Shown in pieces: positions 35,422 to 43,336 of a stretch of 64,000 bases of DNA. Position 1 is the first letter of the stretch; each line of letters begins with the position of its first letter. The translations under genes and the position numbers were made by a program. The notes beneath the pieces are model-generated. The model was given only the letters and a program-made list of their open reading frames with translations. It did no database searches and was not told the DNA's origin. This DNA comes from CALMEC01 sp031366605 (GTDB lineage: Bacteria; Actinomycetota; Thermoleophilia; Miltoncostaeales; Miltoncostaeaceae), in the NCBI GenBank assembly GCA_031366605.1, contig JANLOO010000059.1:1-64000 (forward strand), given 5' to 3'.

Positions 35422-36483
35422 TCAGGCGCCGACCTTGTGCAGTGACGCGGCGATCGCGATGAGGTCGTCGCGGGGATACGGTCCGCTGACGGTGTAGAGC
35501 AGGGAGCGGTCGCGCCAGTAGATGTGGGGCACAGTGTTCTGGCCGACGCCAAAAGTGGCGGGCACGCCGTTGACTGTGACCGGTTCGGTCTGGAGCGGTT
35601 GGCACTCCCCGCCGAACGGATCGTCAGGCCAGTCCTTCTTCGAAACGCGCTGGGTCACCTCGATGCGCTCCTGCCCGCGCCGGTACGTTGCGGCGAAGAG
35701 CCACGCGAACGGGGGGATCGAGCCCTCCGCGCCCGTGGTGCCCGAGCGCGGTGCCCAACCTGAGGTCGCTCGCGCGAAGCCATCCGGGAGTACCGCCGGA
35801 ACTCGTGGGGTGTATGGCAAGGGCCCGGCGGCAGCGGCGGGTGAGGACCGGGTGAAGTGGTCATTGGTGCGAAACGGGTGAGATCCGATCGGCGGGGGCG
35901 CGAACGTCTTGGCCGGCAGCGGCGCGTTGATGAGGCGGTACGTGTAGTTGATCGAATCGATGATGCGTCTGTTCGACTTCGCGCGCTCGACCACGCGCAG
36001 CGGCAGGAGCGTGCGCTGCGACAGCCAGATACGAGCCGTTCGCGGTGGAAGCCCTGCGCAGTCGTTGGCCGGCAGGTCGACCTGGGTGCGTAGGGCGGCC
36101 TTACCTGTAATCGTCACGGGCATGAGCGTCAGCGTACCGCCGCGCGCTTGACCCAAGACGTGTGCGACGAGGGACTCGTAGCGTTCGAAGCCGGTCCGTG
36201 CGAACCCGTCGGGCTGGGCCGTCAACTGGTTGCGAAAGAGCGATCCATCACCCGTGGACGTCCTGGCCACGCGTTCGGTGCCACCCCGACCGATGTCCAA
36301 GAAGACGTCTCGCCCGAACACCGATCGGATGCGGAAGCGATCCGGGGCCTTGATCGTCGATGTGTCGGCCGGGCCCAGACGAGGCTGCGCGACGACCCGG
36401 TAGGAGTCGACGACGAGCGGCGGGGTCGCGGGCACTCCGGTGAACGGAGCGGCGAGGGCGATGGCGACAGCGGTGATTGACAT
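35422..36483 (-). CDS. exported LolA-like protein with DUF4367-like C-terminus
   Basis: The 353-residue protein has an N-terminal signal-like segment (M-S-I-T-A-V-A-I-A-L-A-A-P). Residues 25-190 resemble the LolA/LppX/MucB half-barrel (D-S-Y-R-V-V-A, F-L-D-I-G, L-R-V-V-E-R-A-K). The end reads I-Y-W-R-D-R-S-L-L-Y-T-V-S-G-P-Y-P-R-D-D-L-I-A-I-A, the pattern of DUF4367 sensory domains that detect envelope conditions. No sigma factor gene is adjacent. The function is probably an envelope sensor or lipid-binding protein; this is inferred from fold likeness only. Confidence 0.55.
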   Translation of the reverse strand: MSITAVAIALAAPFTGVPATPPLVVDSYRVVAQPRLGPADTSTIKAPDRFRIRSVFGRDVFLDIGRGGTERVARTSTGDGSLFRNQLTAQPDGFARTGFERYESLVAHVLGQARGGTLTLMPVTITGKAALRTQVDLPANDCAGLPPRTARIWLSQRTLLPLRVVERAKSNRRIIDSINYTYRLINAPLPAKTFAPPPIGSHPFRTNDHFTRSSPAAAAGPLPYTPRVPAVLPDGFARATSGWAPRSGTTGAEGSIPPFAWLFAATYRRGQERIEVTQRVSKKDWPDDPFGGECQPLQTEPVTVNGVPATFGVGQNTVPHIYWRDRSLLYTVSGPYPRDDLIAIAASLHKVGA

Positions 36484-36522
36484 GCGGAGACTTTACCGCC
36501 GCCGGCGGTGGTCGGCGATGGT

Positions 36523-37428
36523 TCAGATCGGTACGCGTACGGTGACGCTGGTGCCACCCCACGGGGCCGGCGAGAGCGTCAGGGCCCCGCCGATCGCGGT
36601 CAGGCGGCTATGGGCGGCCTGCAGGCCGACGCCCCGGCCGCTGTCCAGGTCGGGCGCGCGTTCGGCGGCGCGGCTCTCGGCATTGCCGCGGTCGCTGACG
36701 ACGACGGAAAGTGCGTCGGGCTCACGGCGAAACGCGATGCGAATAGCGCCGCCGTGGGGGCTCCCGTGGGTCACGGCATTGCGCAGGATGTGGCCGAGTG
36801 CGTCGACCAATACACCGGCAATGCGGCGTGGGACGCGGATGGCGGTTGGGACCTCCAGCACGACTGAGACGTTGATGTGCCGGCGATCGGCAACGCGGCG
36901 GACCTCGGCTGCGGCGGCGTCGGCGATTTGCTGCAGCTCCAGGTCACGTGTGACGCCTGGTCGAGCGCGGTCGCCCAACGATCGTTCGATTCCCTGGAGT
37001 CGCCCGACGATGGCAGTGGTGGCGACGGATCGTGCGGATTCGTCGACCCTGCGTAGATCCTCGATTGCGCCTTCGACGTCGTGGACCTCGTCCGCCAGTG
37101 CGGTGTCGCCGGCCTGGGCCGTCAGTCCCTTGAGCGAATGCGCAGCCAACATCGCCCAGTCGACATCACTGTCGTCGGGTGTCACCCGAACGGTGAGTGC
37201 GGCCACGATCGCCTCGGCGCGCCCGAGCGCCTCGTCGATGTAGAGGCCCAAGAGATCGGCGCTCTGGTTGATTTGGGGACTGAGATCGCTCGCGGCTGTG
37301 TCTCGCTCATCGTCGGGCTCTGTACCGAGACGATATCGGCTGGCCGTCGTTGCGCGACGCCCCGGCGATGCCCGTGAAGCGATCTCGATGCTTGTGATCC
37401 AAAGCCGCGGGTCGTTCGAAGGCCCCAT
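36523..37428 (-). CDS. CheA-like mini histidine kinase (HPt plus ATPase domain)
   Basis: The 301-residue protein has no membrane segment. Residues 48-150 form an HPt-like helix bundle with phospho-acceptor His97 in A-A-H-S-L-K-G-L. Residues 195-301 are a GHKL ATPase domain whose N box (H-I-L-R-N-A-V-T-H-G) and G2 region (G-R-G-V-G-L-Q-A-A-H) resemble CheA. The G1 box is degenerate (S-D-R-G-N-A). CheA's dimerisation and CheW-binding domains are missing, and no response regulator is nearby. Phosphotransfer within such a short protein would be unusual. The first 45 residues are low-complexity, so the real start may lie further in. Confidence 0.65.
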   Translation of the reverse strand: MGPSNDPRLWITSIEIASRASPGRRATTASRYRLGTEPDDERDTAASDLSPQINQSADLLGLYIDEALGRAEAIVAALTVRVTPDDSDVDWAMLAAHSLKGLTAQAGDTALADEVHDVEGAIEDLRRVDESARSVATTAIVGRLQGIERSLGDRARPGVTRDLELQQIADAAAAEVRRVADRRHINVSVVLEVPTAIRVPRRIAGVLVDALGHILRNAVTHGSPHGGAIRIAFRREPDALSVVVSDRGNAESRAAERAPDLDSGRGVGLQAAHSRLTAIGGALTLSPAPWGGTSVTVRVPI

Positions 37429-37472
37429 CAGTTGCGTGATCAGCGTGACAAACGATACGACGGAGGATATTG

Positions 37473-38129
37473 ATGCCAGAACTTCTGAACCTCGATGCCG
37501 TCGACACCGATGGAGCGATCCGCGAGTCGATGTTCCAGACGGTGAACGACACCCGTGCGGACTTCCTCCGCAAAGGCGTCATCGGCGGTGGAAGCCTGCT
37601 TGTCGGCGTCGGGCTGCTCAGTGCACCCAGCGCATTCGGGGCGACGCCGTCCAAGAAGAACGATGTGGCGATCTTGAACTACGCCCTGACGCTCGAGTAC
37701 CTGGAGGCCGCGTTCTACAACGAGGCGGTCGCGAGCGGTGCGCTCTCCGGTGTCACCCTCGACTTCGCCAAGATCGTGAAGGATCACGAGAACGCCCATG
37801 TCGCCTTCTTGAAGAAGGCACTCGGGAGCGCGGCGGTCAAGAAGCCGAAATTCGACTTCAAAGGCACCACGAAGGACCAGGCCAAGTTCCAGGCCACCTC
37901 GTACGTCCTCGAGAACACAGGTGTTGCTGCGTACTCCGGGCAGGCGACGTTGATCAAACAGGCCGCGGTCGTGAAAGCGGCTGTCTCGATCTTGACCGTC
38001 GAAGCCCGTCACGCCGGTTGGATCGGCGCGATCATCGGCAAGGCCCCGGCTCCGACCAGGTTCGATAGCGCGAAATCCATGAAGCAGATCTTGGCCGCAG
38101 TCAAGGGCACGGGCTTCATTACCGGCTGA
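37473..38129 (+). CDS. exported ferritin-like domain protein
   Basis: The 218-residue protein has a Tat-like leader (T-R-A-D-F-L-R-K-G followed by a Gly/Leu-rich stretch and A-F-G-A-T), though with a single Arg in the twin-Arg place. Residues 55-200 form a four-helix bundle with possible di-iron ligands: Y-L-E-A-A-F, D-H-E-N-A-H and V-E-A-R-H. The family (Ferritin_2 type) is known from desiccation- and stress-related proteins. ATG 37473 has GGAGG six bases upstream. A tatA-like gene follows 19 bases after the stop, so the pair may be an exporter component with its cargo. Confidence 0.8.
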   Translation: MPELLNLDAVDTDGAIRESMFQTVNDTRADFLRKGVIGGGSLLVGVGLLSAPSAFGATPSKKNDVAILNYALTLEYLEAAFYNEAVASGALSGVTLDFAKIVKDHENAHVAFLKKALGSAAVKKPKFDFKGTTKDQAKFQATSYVLENTGVAAYSGQATLIKQAAVVKAAVSILTVEARHAGWIGAIIGKAPAPTRFDSAKSMKQILAAVKGTGFITG

Positions 38130-38148
38130 GTGCCGAAAGCGAGGCAAG

Positions 38149-38418
38149 ATGTTCGACTTCTCTCCAGTTCAGATCCTCTTGGTGCTCGGTATCGCCTTGC
38201 TGGTGATGGGCCCCAAGCGTCTGCCTGGCATGGCCAAGAGTCTCGGCCATGGCCTGCGGGGATTCCGTGAATCGCTGGCAGGAAACGACGAGCTGGACGA
38301 CAATTCCGATGCTTCAGAGTCGGTCCTCGTCACGGAGGCCGTCACAGGCGACCGGGAGGTGGTTCTGTCGCAACCGGTGCAGCCTGTTGCTACGGCCGGG
38401 GTGTCCATCGCAGACTGA
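38149..38418 (+). CDS. tatA: Sec-independent translocase protein TatA/TatB-like
   Basis: The 89-residue protein has one N-terminal membrane helix (I-L-L-V-L-G-I-A-L-L-V-M), the hinge G-P-K-R-L-P, an amphipathic helix (M-A-K-S-L-G-H-G-L-R-G-F-R-E-S-L) and a long acidic tail. This is the TatA family layout; F-x-P-x-Q-I-L-L-V-L-G is typical. tatC is not in the window. GAGG lies six bases before the ATG. Co-location with the ferritin-like exported protein suggests a dedicated partner. Confidence 0.88.
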   Translation: MFDFSPVQILLVLGIALLVMGPKRLPGMAKSLGHGLRGFRESLAGNDELDDNSDASESVLVTEAVTGDREVVLSQPVQPVATAGVSIAD

Positions 38419-38575
38419 TGATTGACAGTCGATCCGGTGGTGTGACACGCATCATGTTTCGCCGCCGGATCGGTGGTCACCTCCGACGTCTCCCTCCAGA
38501 TGGTCGCGGAGGAGGCTTGGCGGCGACGCAATCATGAGCCTGACCTGGACCGTCGTGCTCTGTCTGGTGGTTCAG

Positions 38576-38836
38576 TCAGGCAAGAGCGGAGCGCATCGCA
38601 ATGCGGCGGTCGGACGGCGGCGAAACGCCGTCGTCAAGCATGATGACCGTGTCCGTATCGAGACGTGCTGAAAGAGCGATCAGGCTGGCATCGGCTCCGC
38701 CGAGCGGGAAGTCGGAATCCCGGTCGACGAGGTCGGCGATGACTGGCCAGTCGTCGGTTGCCGGTGCTTCAACGTGAATGTCGTTGACGCACTTGAGGAA
38801 CGCGGCTTCGGCGGCTGGTCCCAGTCGAGTGCCGTA
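38576..38836 (-). pseudogene. remnant of a PIN-domain (VapC-like) toxin gene
   Basis: Directly after the DUF6504 stop codon, and in the same frame, the minus strand reads G-T-R-L-G-P-A-A-E-A-A-F-L-K, then W-P-V-I-A-D-L-V-D-R, P-L-G-G-A-D-A-S-L-I-A-L and T-V-I-M-L-D-D, ending at TGA 38576-38578. This is the second half of a VapC-type PIN domain (G-P-A-A-E-x-F-L and D-L-P-L-G-x-x-D-A-S are typical). The first half, including the DTSxLI motif, is missing and there is no start codon. Confidence 0.6.
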
Positions 38837-39142
38837 TCATCCTGTGGGTCGATTCGTCCGTACAGGTCGACCGCGCTGCATCTGGGCGTGGGCGTACCAG
38901 TCGCCGCTGCGGGTGTCGTGGAATGTGACGACGACCTTGCCGGGTTCGACGACGAGTTCGTAGTAGTGGCGGTCGACTGGCGCGTCGGTCCACCAGCGGT
39001 CTTGAACCAGCCAGTCCTCGCGGATCGCGGTGACCTCCCGGCGTTTCCCGTCCACGATGATCGCGTGGGGAATGCCGGAGGGCCCCGTGATCACACGGAG
39101 GGGTCTTGGCTGGTCGAGACGTCGTAGGGAACGAGCGCCCAT
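38837..39142 (-). CDS. DUF6504 family protein
   Basis: The 101-residue protein carries R-R-E-V-T-A-I-R-E-D-W-L-V-Q-D-R-W-W, then H-Y-Y-E-L-V-V-E-P-G-K-V-V-V-T-F-H-D and D-W-Y-A-H-A-Q-M-Q. This pattern belongs to the small DUF6504 proteins that follow imuB in actinobacterial mutagenesis cassettes. ATG 39142 lies inside the imuB end (52-base overlap); a shorter protein starting nearer I-T-G-P-S-G is possible. Its role is unknown, presumably as an accessory of the ImuB/DnaE2 mutasome. Confidence 0.75.
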   Translation of the reverse strand: MGARSLRRLDQPRPLRVITGPSGIPHAIIVDGKRREVTAIREDWLVQDRWWTDAPVDRHYYELVVEPGKVVVTFHDTRSGDWYAHAQMQRGRPVRTNRPTG

Positions 39143-40299
39143 CGCCGTTCGGGGAGTTGTGACCAGGGTTCCAACTCGACCAGGCGCAGCACTGCTTCGT
39201 CGCCTTGGACCGAGCGCACCTGGCGGATGGCTTCGCGCGCACGTCGGGTGCGTTCGACGGCGCCGGGTTCGATGATGGCGAGTTGGTGGCCGGCCAGCGC
39301 CCCGGAGGCGTCGGCGCGGATGACGAGGGTCTCGACCGGCCCGCTCACCTCGGCCAAGGAGGGGAGGGCCGCGGTGGCGAGCCGGTCGATCTCTACGGTG
39401 GCTTGTCGCAGGGTCAGCGTGCGGGTCCATGACCCACCGCCCTCAAGCCATGCGCGGATACTGAGGCTGCGAAGCGCGCGCCCACGGGCCCTGGCGGCGC
39501 TCGCGAGTTCGGTCAGAAGCAGCTTGGCAGCGGCCTCCAAGGCGGGCAGTGCACCGACGGCCTCGGGAAAATGGAACGCGGCCTGCAGTGGGTCGGGGGG
39601 ACGTCGCGGGCGAAGCGCCTCGTCGTCATCGCCGCGGGCGCAGTGCCATGCGCGCAATCCGGCCAGGCCCAACCGGTCGAGCACGGCCGCGCGCGGCAGC
39701 TCGGCGACCTGGCCGATGGTGGCAAGGCCCAGGTTGGCAAGCTCGGTCAGGGCCTTCTTGTCGAGCGGTAGCCGGTCGGCGGGCAGGGGCGCCAAAAAAT
39801 CGGCGACCGCGTCACGCGTGATGACGAGCGGTATGCGCGATGGCGCCTCACGTGAGGCCTGCAGTGCCGCGAACGGTATGGGGGCCGCACCGATGCGCCC
39901 GTCGGCACCGACCGGCAGCGCGGCCTTGACGTGGCGCAGCACTCCGTCCAACCCGCCGTACAGGCGTTCGAGCCCGCTCGAGGTGAACGTCCAGATCCCG
40001 GGCTCGCCCGGTTGGACGGCCGCGCCGATCCCCTCCAAGCGTTCGGTGACCTCCTCGGCCGTGTGTTCGGCGGCGCCGGGGTCAGGGACGACCAGCTCCA
40101 ACTGCGGGCACCGCGCGAGCGCCTCGCCGACCCGGAGTCCCGGAGTGACGCCTGCCTGGGCCGCGGCGGGGGTGCACTCGCCGACCAACTGTGCGTCACC
40201 CGGTTGCGGCCCCAGCGCGATGCACGCGTCCACCGGTCGCCGCGCCGCGAGCAGCGCAACCAGCAGTGCGAACCGTGGAATGGTCGCGGTGACGATCAT
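39091..40299 (-). CDS. imuB: ImuB-type inactive Y-family polymerase homologue
   Basis: The 402-residue protein resembles Y-family polymerases (A-G-V-T-P-G-L-R-V-G-E-A-L-A-R-C-P, S-S-G-L-E-R-L-Y-G-G, L-A-N-L-G-L-A-T-I-G-Q-V-A-E-L-P). It lacks the catalytic acids: the first strand reads V-T-A-T-I-P-R and the S-x-E region is S-G-L-E-R-L without the Asp. ImuB proteins are inactive adaptors linking DnaE2 to the beta clamp. No clear clamp-binding motif was seen. ATG 40299 overlaps the stop of the DUF1016 gene (ATGA), so the two are translated together under the LexA box at 41383. imuA is missing. Confidence 0.85.
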   Translation of the reverse strand: MIVTATIPRFALLVALLAARRPVDACIALGPQPGDAQLVGECTPAAAQAGVTPGLRVGEALARCPQLELVVPDPGAAEHTAEEVTERLEGIGAAVQPGEPGIWTFTSSGLERLYGGLDGVLRHVKAALPVGADGRIGAAPIPFAALQASREAPSRIPLVITRDAVADFLAPLPADRLPLDKKALTELANLGLATIGQVAELPRAAVLDRLGLAGLRAWHCARGDDDEALRPRRPPDPLQAAFHFPEAVGALPALEAAAKLLLTELASAARARGRALRSLSIRAWLEGGGSWTRTLTLRQATVEIDRLATAALPSLAEVSGPVETLVIRADASGALAGHQLAIIEPGAVERTRRAREAIRQVRSVQGDEAVLRLVELEPWSQLPERRWALVPYDVSTSQDPSV

Positions 40300-41315
40300 G
40301 TGCGCGTCGATCGGAGGTAGGCGCGGCGCCCTTCGTCGATTGCGGTGCGCAGCTGGTCCGGGCTGGGAAGCGCGGTGGTGTGGTCCGAGACTGCGACCGG
40401 GGCGGCGATGTCCTGCAGGGCATATTCGACCACCGTCTCGTTGTGGTCGGCGCACAGGACGATACCGATGGTCGGTTGGTCGTCGGGGTGGCGGACCTCG
40501 CTGTCGATGACCGCCCGGTAGAAGGCGAGCTTGCCGATGTCCTCCGGAGTGAAGGCCCGCGTCTTGAGTTCGACCACCACGTAGCACCGCAGGCGCAGGT
40601 GGTAGAAGAGCATGTCGACGAAGAACTCGTCACCGCCGACCACGAGGCGGTATTGACGGCCGACAAAAGCAAAGCCGCTGCCAAGCTCGAGCAGGAAGCG
40701 TTGGATGCGGGTGACGAGGGCAGCTTCGAGCGTTCGCTCGTCGGCCTGATCATCGAGGCCAAGGAATTCGAAGTTGTACGTGGACTTGAGCACCTCGCGT
40801 GCGAGGTCCGACTGCGGGGCGGGGAGGGTGCGATCGAAGTTGCTGAGCGCTTTGCCTTGGCGCTCGTGGAGTCTCGTTTTGATCTGGTGGGCCAGAAGGT
40901 TGCGAGACCAGCCGTTTTCCAGGGTTTTCTGTGCGCACCCATGAGCAATTTTGGAGTCATCCGCCTTATCGAGCAAAAAGACGATGTGGCCCCACGGAAT
41001 TTGTCCAACAGCTTGCTGGACAAATTCCAACGAGGGGTACCAGGCAGCCAACTTGCGTACGTAATGCAAGTTCGAGCGTGAGAAACCACGCACTCCAGGG
41101 AACTCCGTTCGCAGGTCGACGGCGAGCCGGTCGATGACCTTGCCGCCCCAGCCGTGCTGTTCCTGACGGTCGAGGATCATGCGCCCGATCTGCCAGTACA
41201 GGGCGACCAGCTCGGCGTTGACGGCGAGCGCCGCACGGACTCTGGCGGTGGCGATGTGCTCCTTGATCTCGTGCAGAAACGTGTCGTACTGGTCGAGTTG
41301 GATGGGTTTACTCAT
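40296..41315 (-). CDS. DUF1016 (YhcG-like) PD-(D/E)XK nuclease domain protein
   Basis: The 339-residue protein has the two-part DUF1016 layout. The helical N-terminal domain contains N-A-E-L-V-A-L-Y-W-Q-I-G-R, W-G-G-K-V-I-D-R-L-A-V-D-L, G-F-S-R-S-N-L and Q-I-P-W-G-H. The C-terminal nuclease-like domain has F-V-G-R-Q-Y, F-F-V-D-M-L-F-Y-H-L-R-L-R-C-Y-V-V-V-E-L-K and G-K-L-A-F-Y; Asp, Glu and Lys of the D...E-x-K motif are in place. The family is linked to phage, restriction and DNA-repair contexts, with no settled role. ATG 41315 fits family starts. ATG 41381, one base after the LexA box, is in frame and may be used, adding 22 residues. Confidence 0.85.
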   Translation of the reverse strand: MSKPIQLDQYDTFLHEIKEHIATARVRAALAVNAELVALYWQIGRMILDRQEQHGWGGKVIDRLAVDLRTEFPGVRGFSRSNLHYVRKLAAWYPSLEFVQQAVGQIPWGHIVFLLDKADDSKIAHGCAQKTLENGWSRNLLAHQIKTRLHERQGKALSNFDRTLPAPQSDLAREVLKSTYNFEFLGLDDQADERTLEAALVTRIQRFLLELGSGFAFVGRQYRLVVGGDEFFVDMLFYHLRLRCYVVVELKTRAFTPEDIGKLAFYRAVIDSEVRHPDDQPTIGIVLCADHNETVVEYALQDIAAPVAVSDHTTALPSPDQLRTAIDEGRRAYLRSTRT

Positions 41316-41382
41316 AGGCGCGCTCGCTTTCTCCAGCGGTCTGCTGGACGAATTCCACGGAAGCGGCGGCGCTGCGTTCATA

Positions 41383-41396
41383 CGAACATATGTTCG
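41383..41396 (-). promoter_or_regulatory. LexA (SOS) box of the DUF1016-imuB operon
   Basis: CGAACATATGTTCG is a perfect 14-base palindrome matching GAAC-N4-GTTC. It lies one base before the in-frame ATG 41381. The geometry is the same as at dnaE2 (box two bases from ATG), so both loci should be induced by DNA damage together. Confidence 0.88.
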
Positions 41397-41655
41397 ATGA
41401 TTTGAGATCGAAACGCAAGGGACGCCGAGACCGTCATTCGCCCGACTCATCGACGCGCCAGTGATTGCGCAACAGGCTGCTGCCCAATTGCGACTGGCAC
41501 ACGTGAGCGTTGGCAGGACACAGGCGCTTCACCAAAAAAGCTCTCATAACCGATCAACTCGGTCGCATCCGATGTGCGCAGCAAGCCGTTGTGCAAATCA
41601 ATGGAACGAACACGTGCCGGTGTCAGGTCGGTCGCTCCAGCGTAGTCTCGGCGCG

Positions 41656-42297
41656 GTGAGCGAGCCGATCGAACTGGTGATCTTCGACTGCGACGGCGTC
41701 CTCGTCGACAGCGAACGGATCGCGATCCGCATCGACGCAATGATCTTGGAACAGCTCGGTTGGTCGCTGACAGAAGCGGAGATCGTCGAGCGGTTCGTCG
41801 GCCGCTCGACCGAATCCATCACGATGGACATCGAGGCTCACATCGGCCGGTCACTGCCGAGCGACTGGGAAACGGGGTTCGAGCCGCTCTATCGCGAGGC
41901 TCTCGCCCGTGAGTTGACGCCCGTCGACGGGATAGTCGAGGCGCTCGATGCCATCGTGTTCCCGACGTGTGTGGCGTCAAGCGGAAGTCACGAGAAGATG
42001 CGCTTCACGCTCGGGCTGACCGGCCTCTACGAGCGGTTCGCGGGCCGGATCTTCAGTGCGAGTGAGGTCGCTGCTGGCAAGCCCGAGCCAGATCTGTTCC
42101 TGCACGCGGCGGCGCAGATGGGCGTTGCACCGGCCGCGTGCGTGGTGGTCGAAGACAGCGCACCCGGTGTCCAGGCGGCACGTGCCGCGGGGATGCGGGT
42201 GTTGGGATACGCGGGTGGCGTCACCCCGGCTGCACGACTCCGGGAGCACGCGACGGTGATCTTCGATGACATGCGCGACCTCCCGATGCTGCTCTGA
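41656..42297 (+). CDS. HAD-superfamily phosphatase (beta-phosphoglucomutase/phosphoglycolate-phosphatase-like)
   Basis: The 213-residue protein has HAD motif I D-C-D-G-V-L-V-D-S-E, motif II A-S-S-G-S-H-E-K-M, motif III G-K-P-E-P-D-L-F and motif IV V-V-V-E-D-S-A-P-G-V. A helical cap sits between motifs I and II. It acts on small phosphorylated metabolites; the substrate is not clear. GTG 41656 is preceded by TAGTCT (41643-41648) with a 7-base gap, the leaderless pattern of this genome. About 240 bases upstream, back to the divergent DUF1016 operon, hold no gene. Confidence 0.88.
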   Translation: MSEPIELVIFDCDGVLVDSERIAIRIDAMILEQLGWSLTEAEIVERFVGRSTESITMDIEAHIGRSLPSDWETGFEPLYREALARELTPVDGIVEALDAIVFPTCVASSGSHEKMRFTLGLTGLYERFAGRIFSASEVAAGKPEPDLFLHAAAQMGVAPAACVVVEDSAPGVQAARAAGMRVLGYAGGVTPAARLREHATVIFDDMRDLPMLL

Positions 42298-42507
42298 TCT
42301 GACTCCGAAGCTCCGCACGTAACCTCGGCGGTGATGAGCGATCCCCACCGCCAACGTGTGCCTCTGACGCCCGCGAGGTCGTTATGAGCCAGGTTGGGTT
42401 TCGCGGAGTCCTAGTTTGGTGGTTTTCTGTCCCGCGCACTGCGTCGCTGTTGGGGGTGGCCCGAGGTATATCGCCCGATGAGTCAGTGGCGACGTGCGTT
42501 GCGTGTG

Positions 42508-42879
42508 TCAGCGGAGGTCTTCGACGTCGCAGCCGAGCGACGGTGCGTTGAGGATCTCCGGGTCGCCAGTCAGGAGTGGCACGCCATGCGCGGCTGCCGT
42601 GGCGGCGGCGAAACAGTCGGCGAGGGCGATTGGATGGACGGCCTTGATCTGTGCCGCTTGGATCGTCCGGGCAGGCGTCGCCTCATCGGGTGAAAGTGTC
42701 TGGCGAAGCTGTGCCAAGACCGCCTCGGCTTCGGGTTGGCCGTGGTCTCGCCAGACGCGGTAATAGACCTCGGCGAGATTGATCCAGCTGATCACCGGTT
42801 GGTCTGCGATGACGTGATCGACGCGGGTTGCTGCAGGCTCGAGTCCGTCGAGCCAGGCGAGTACGGCCCAGGAATCCAA
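42508..42879 (-). CDS. vapC: VapC-like PIN-domain toxin
   Basis: The 123-residue protein has the PIN acidic residues: Asp in D-S-W-A-V-L-A-W-L, Glu in N-L-A-E-V-Y-Y-R, Asp in A-L-A-D-C-F-A-A-A-T-A, and G-D-P-E-I near the end. VapC toxins are RNases that cut tRNA or rRNA. TTG 42879 lies eight bases after the vapB stop. The W between the start Asp motif and the helix follows the D-S-W-A-x-L-A subgroup. This copy appears intact, unlike the PIN remnants at 38.6 and 59 kb. Confidence 0.85.
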   Translation of the reverse strand: MDSWAVLAWLDGLEPAATRVDHVIADQPVISWINLAEVYYRVWRDHGQPEAEAVLAQLRQTLSPDEATPARTIQAAQIKAVHPIALADCFAAATAAAHGVPLLTGDPEILNAPSLGCDVEDLR

Positions 42880-42887
42880 GCAGACGT

Positions 42888-43103
42888 TCAGCGTGGTTCG
42901 CTTCGCCGATCGGCTTCGAGGCGCGCCGTCATGCCGCTTTGCTTGTAGCGGCCGCGCAGCGGCGAATCAGGCCGAACGGGGATGACCGTCACCGACGCGT
43001 CGTCACCGGTGAACACCACGTGCGTGCCAGGTCGAAGCCCGAGGCGGTCACGCAGTTCTTTCGGGATGACGACTTGGCCTTTCTCTCCAACCCGATGAGT
43101 CAT
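42888..43103 (-). CDS. vapB: AbrB/MazE-fold antitoxin VapB
   Basis: The 71-residue protein begins with a swapped-hairpin AbrB domain: V-G-E-K-G-Q-V-V-I-P-K-E-L-R-D-R-L-G-L-R-P-G. The basic/acidic C-terminal tail would bind the toxin. It represses its own promoter in the family. ATG 43103 lies seven bases after a -10 TATACT, so the transcript is probably leaderless. Confidence 0.88.
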   Translation of the reverse strand: MTHRVGEKGQVVIPKELRDRLGLRPGTHVVFTGDDASVTVIPVRPDSPLRGRYKQSGMTARLEADRRSEPR

Positions 43104-43110
43104 ACCAACA

Positions 43111-43116
43111 AGTATA
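43111..43116 (-). promoter_or_regulatory. -10 hexamer TATACT of vapBC
   Basis: TATACT on the minus strand ends seven bases before the vapB ATG. The surrounding AT-rich stretch (43105-43130) stands out in GC-rich DNA and would be the likely operator of VapB. Confidence 0.65.
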
Positions 43117-43336
43117 ACACGCTCTTATCCGCTCCTGTACCACGACAATCCGCGGGCTGGGAGCGACGTGGTACTCGAAGCAGGTGGCGACCCGAGCGGG
43201 CGACGCAGCGTCGTGAACTTTCGACGCGATCGAGCGCGTGTCGGACGGTTCAGCGACGGGGGAATGCGTGAGGTATGCGCCGCGCTCGCCGTTGCCGTCG
43301 ACTGCCGAAGCTCGTCACGGCGGTCACCCCTGGGTT

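Noticed and set aside
41447..41740. Minus-strand frame upstream of the HAD gene
   Set aside because: It has no recognisable motif and overlaps the HAD start; no ribosome site.
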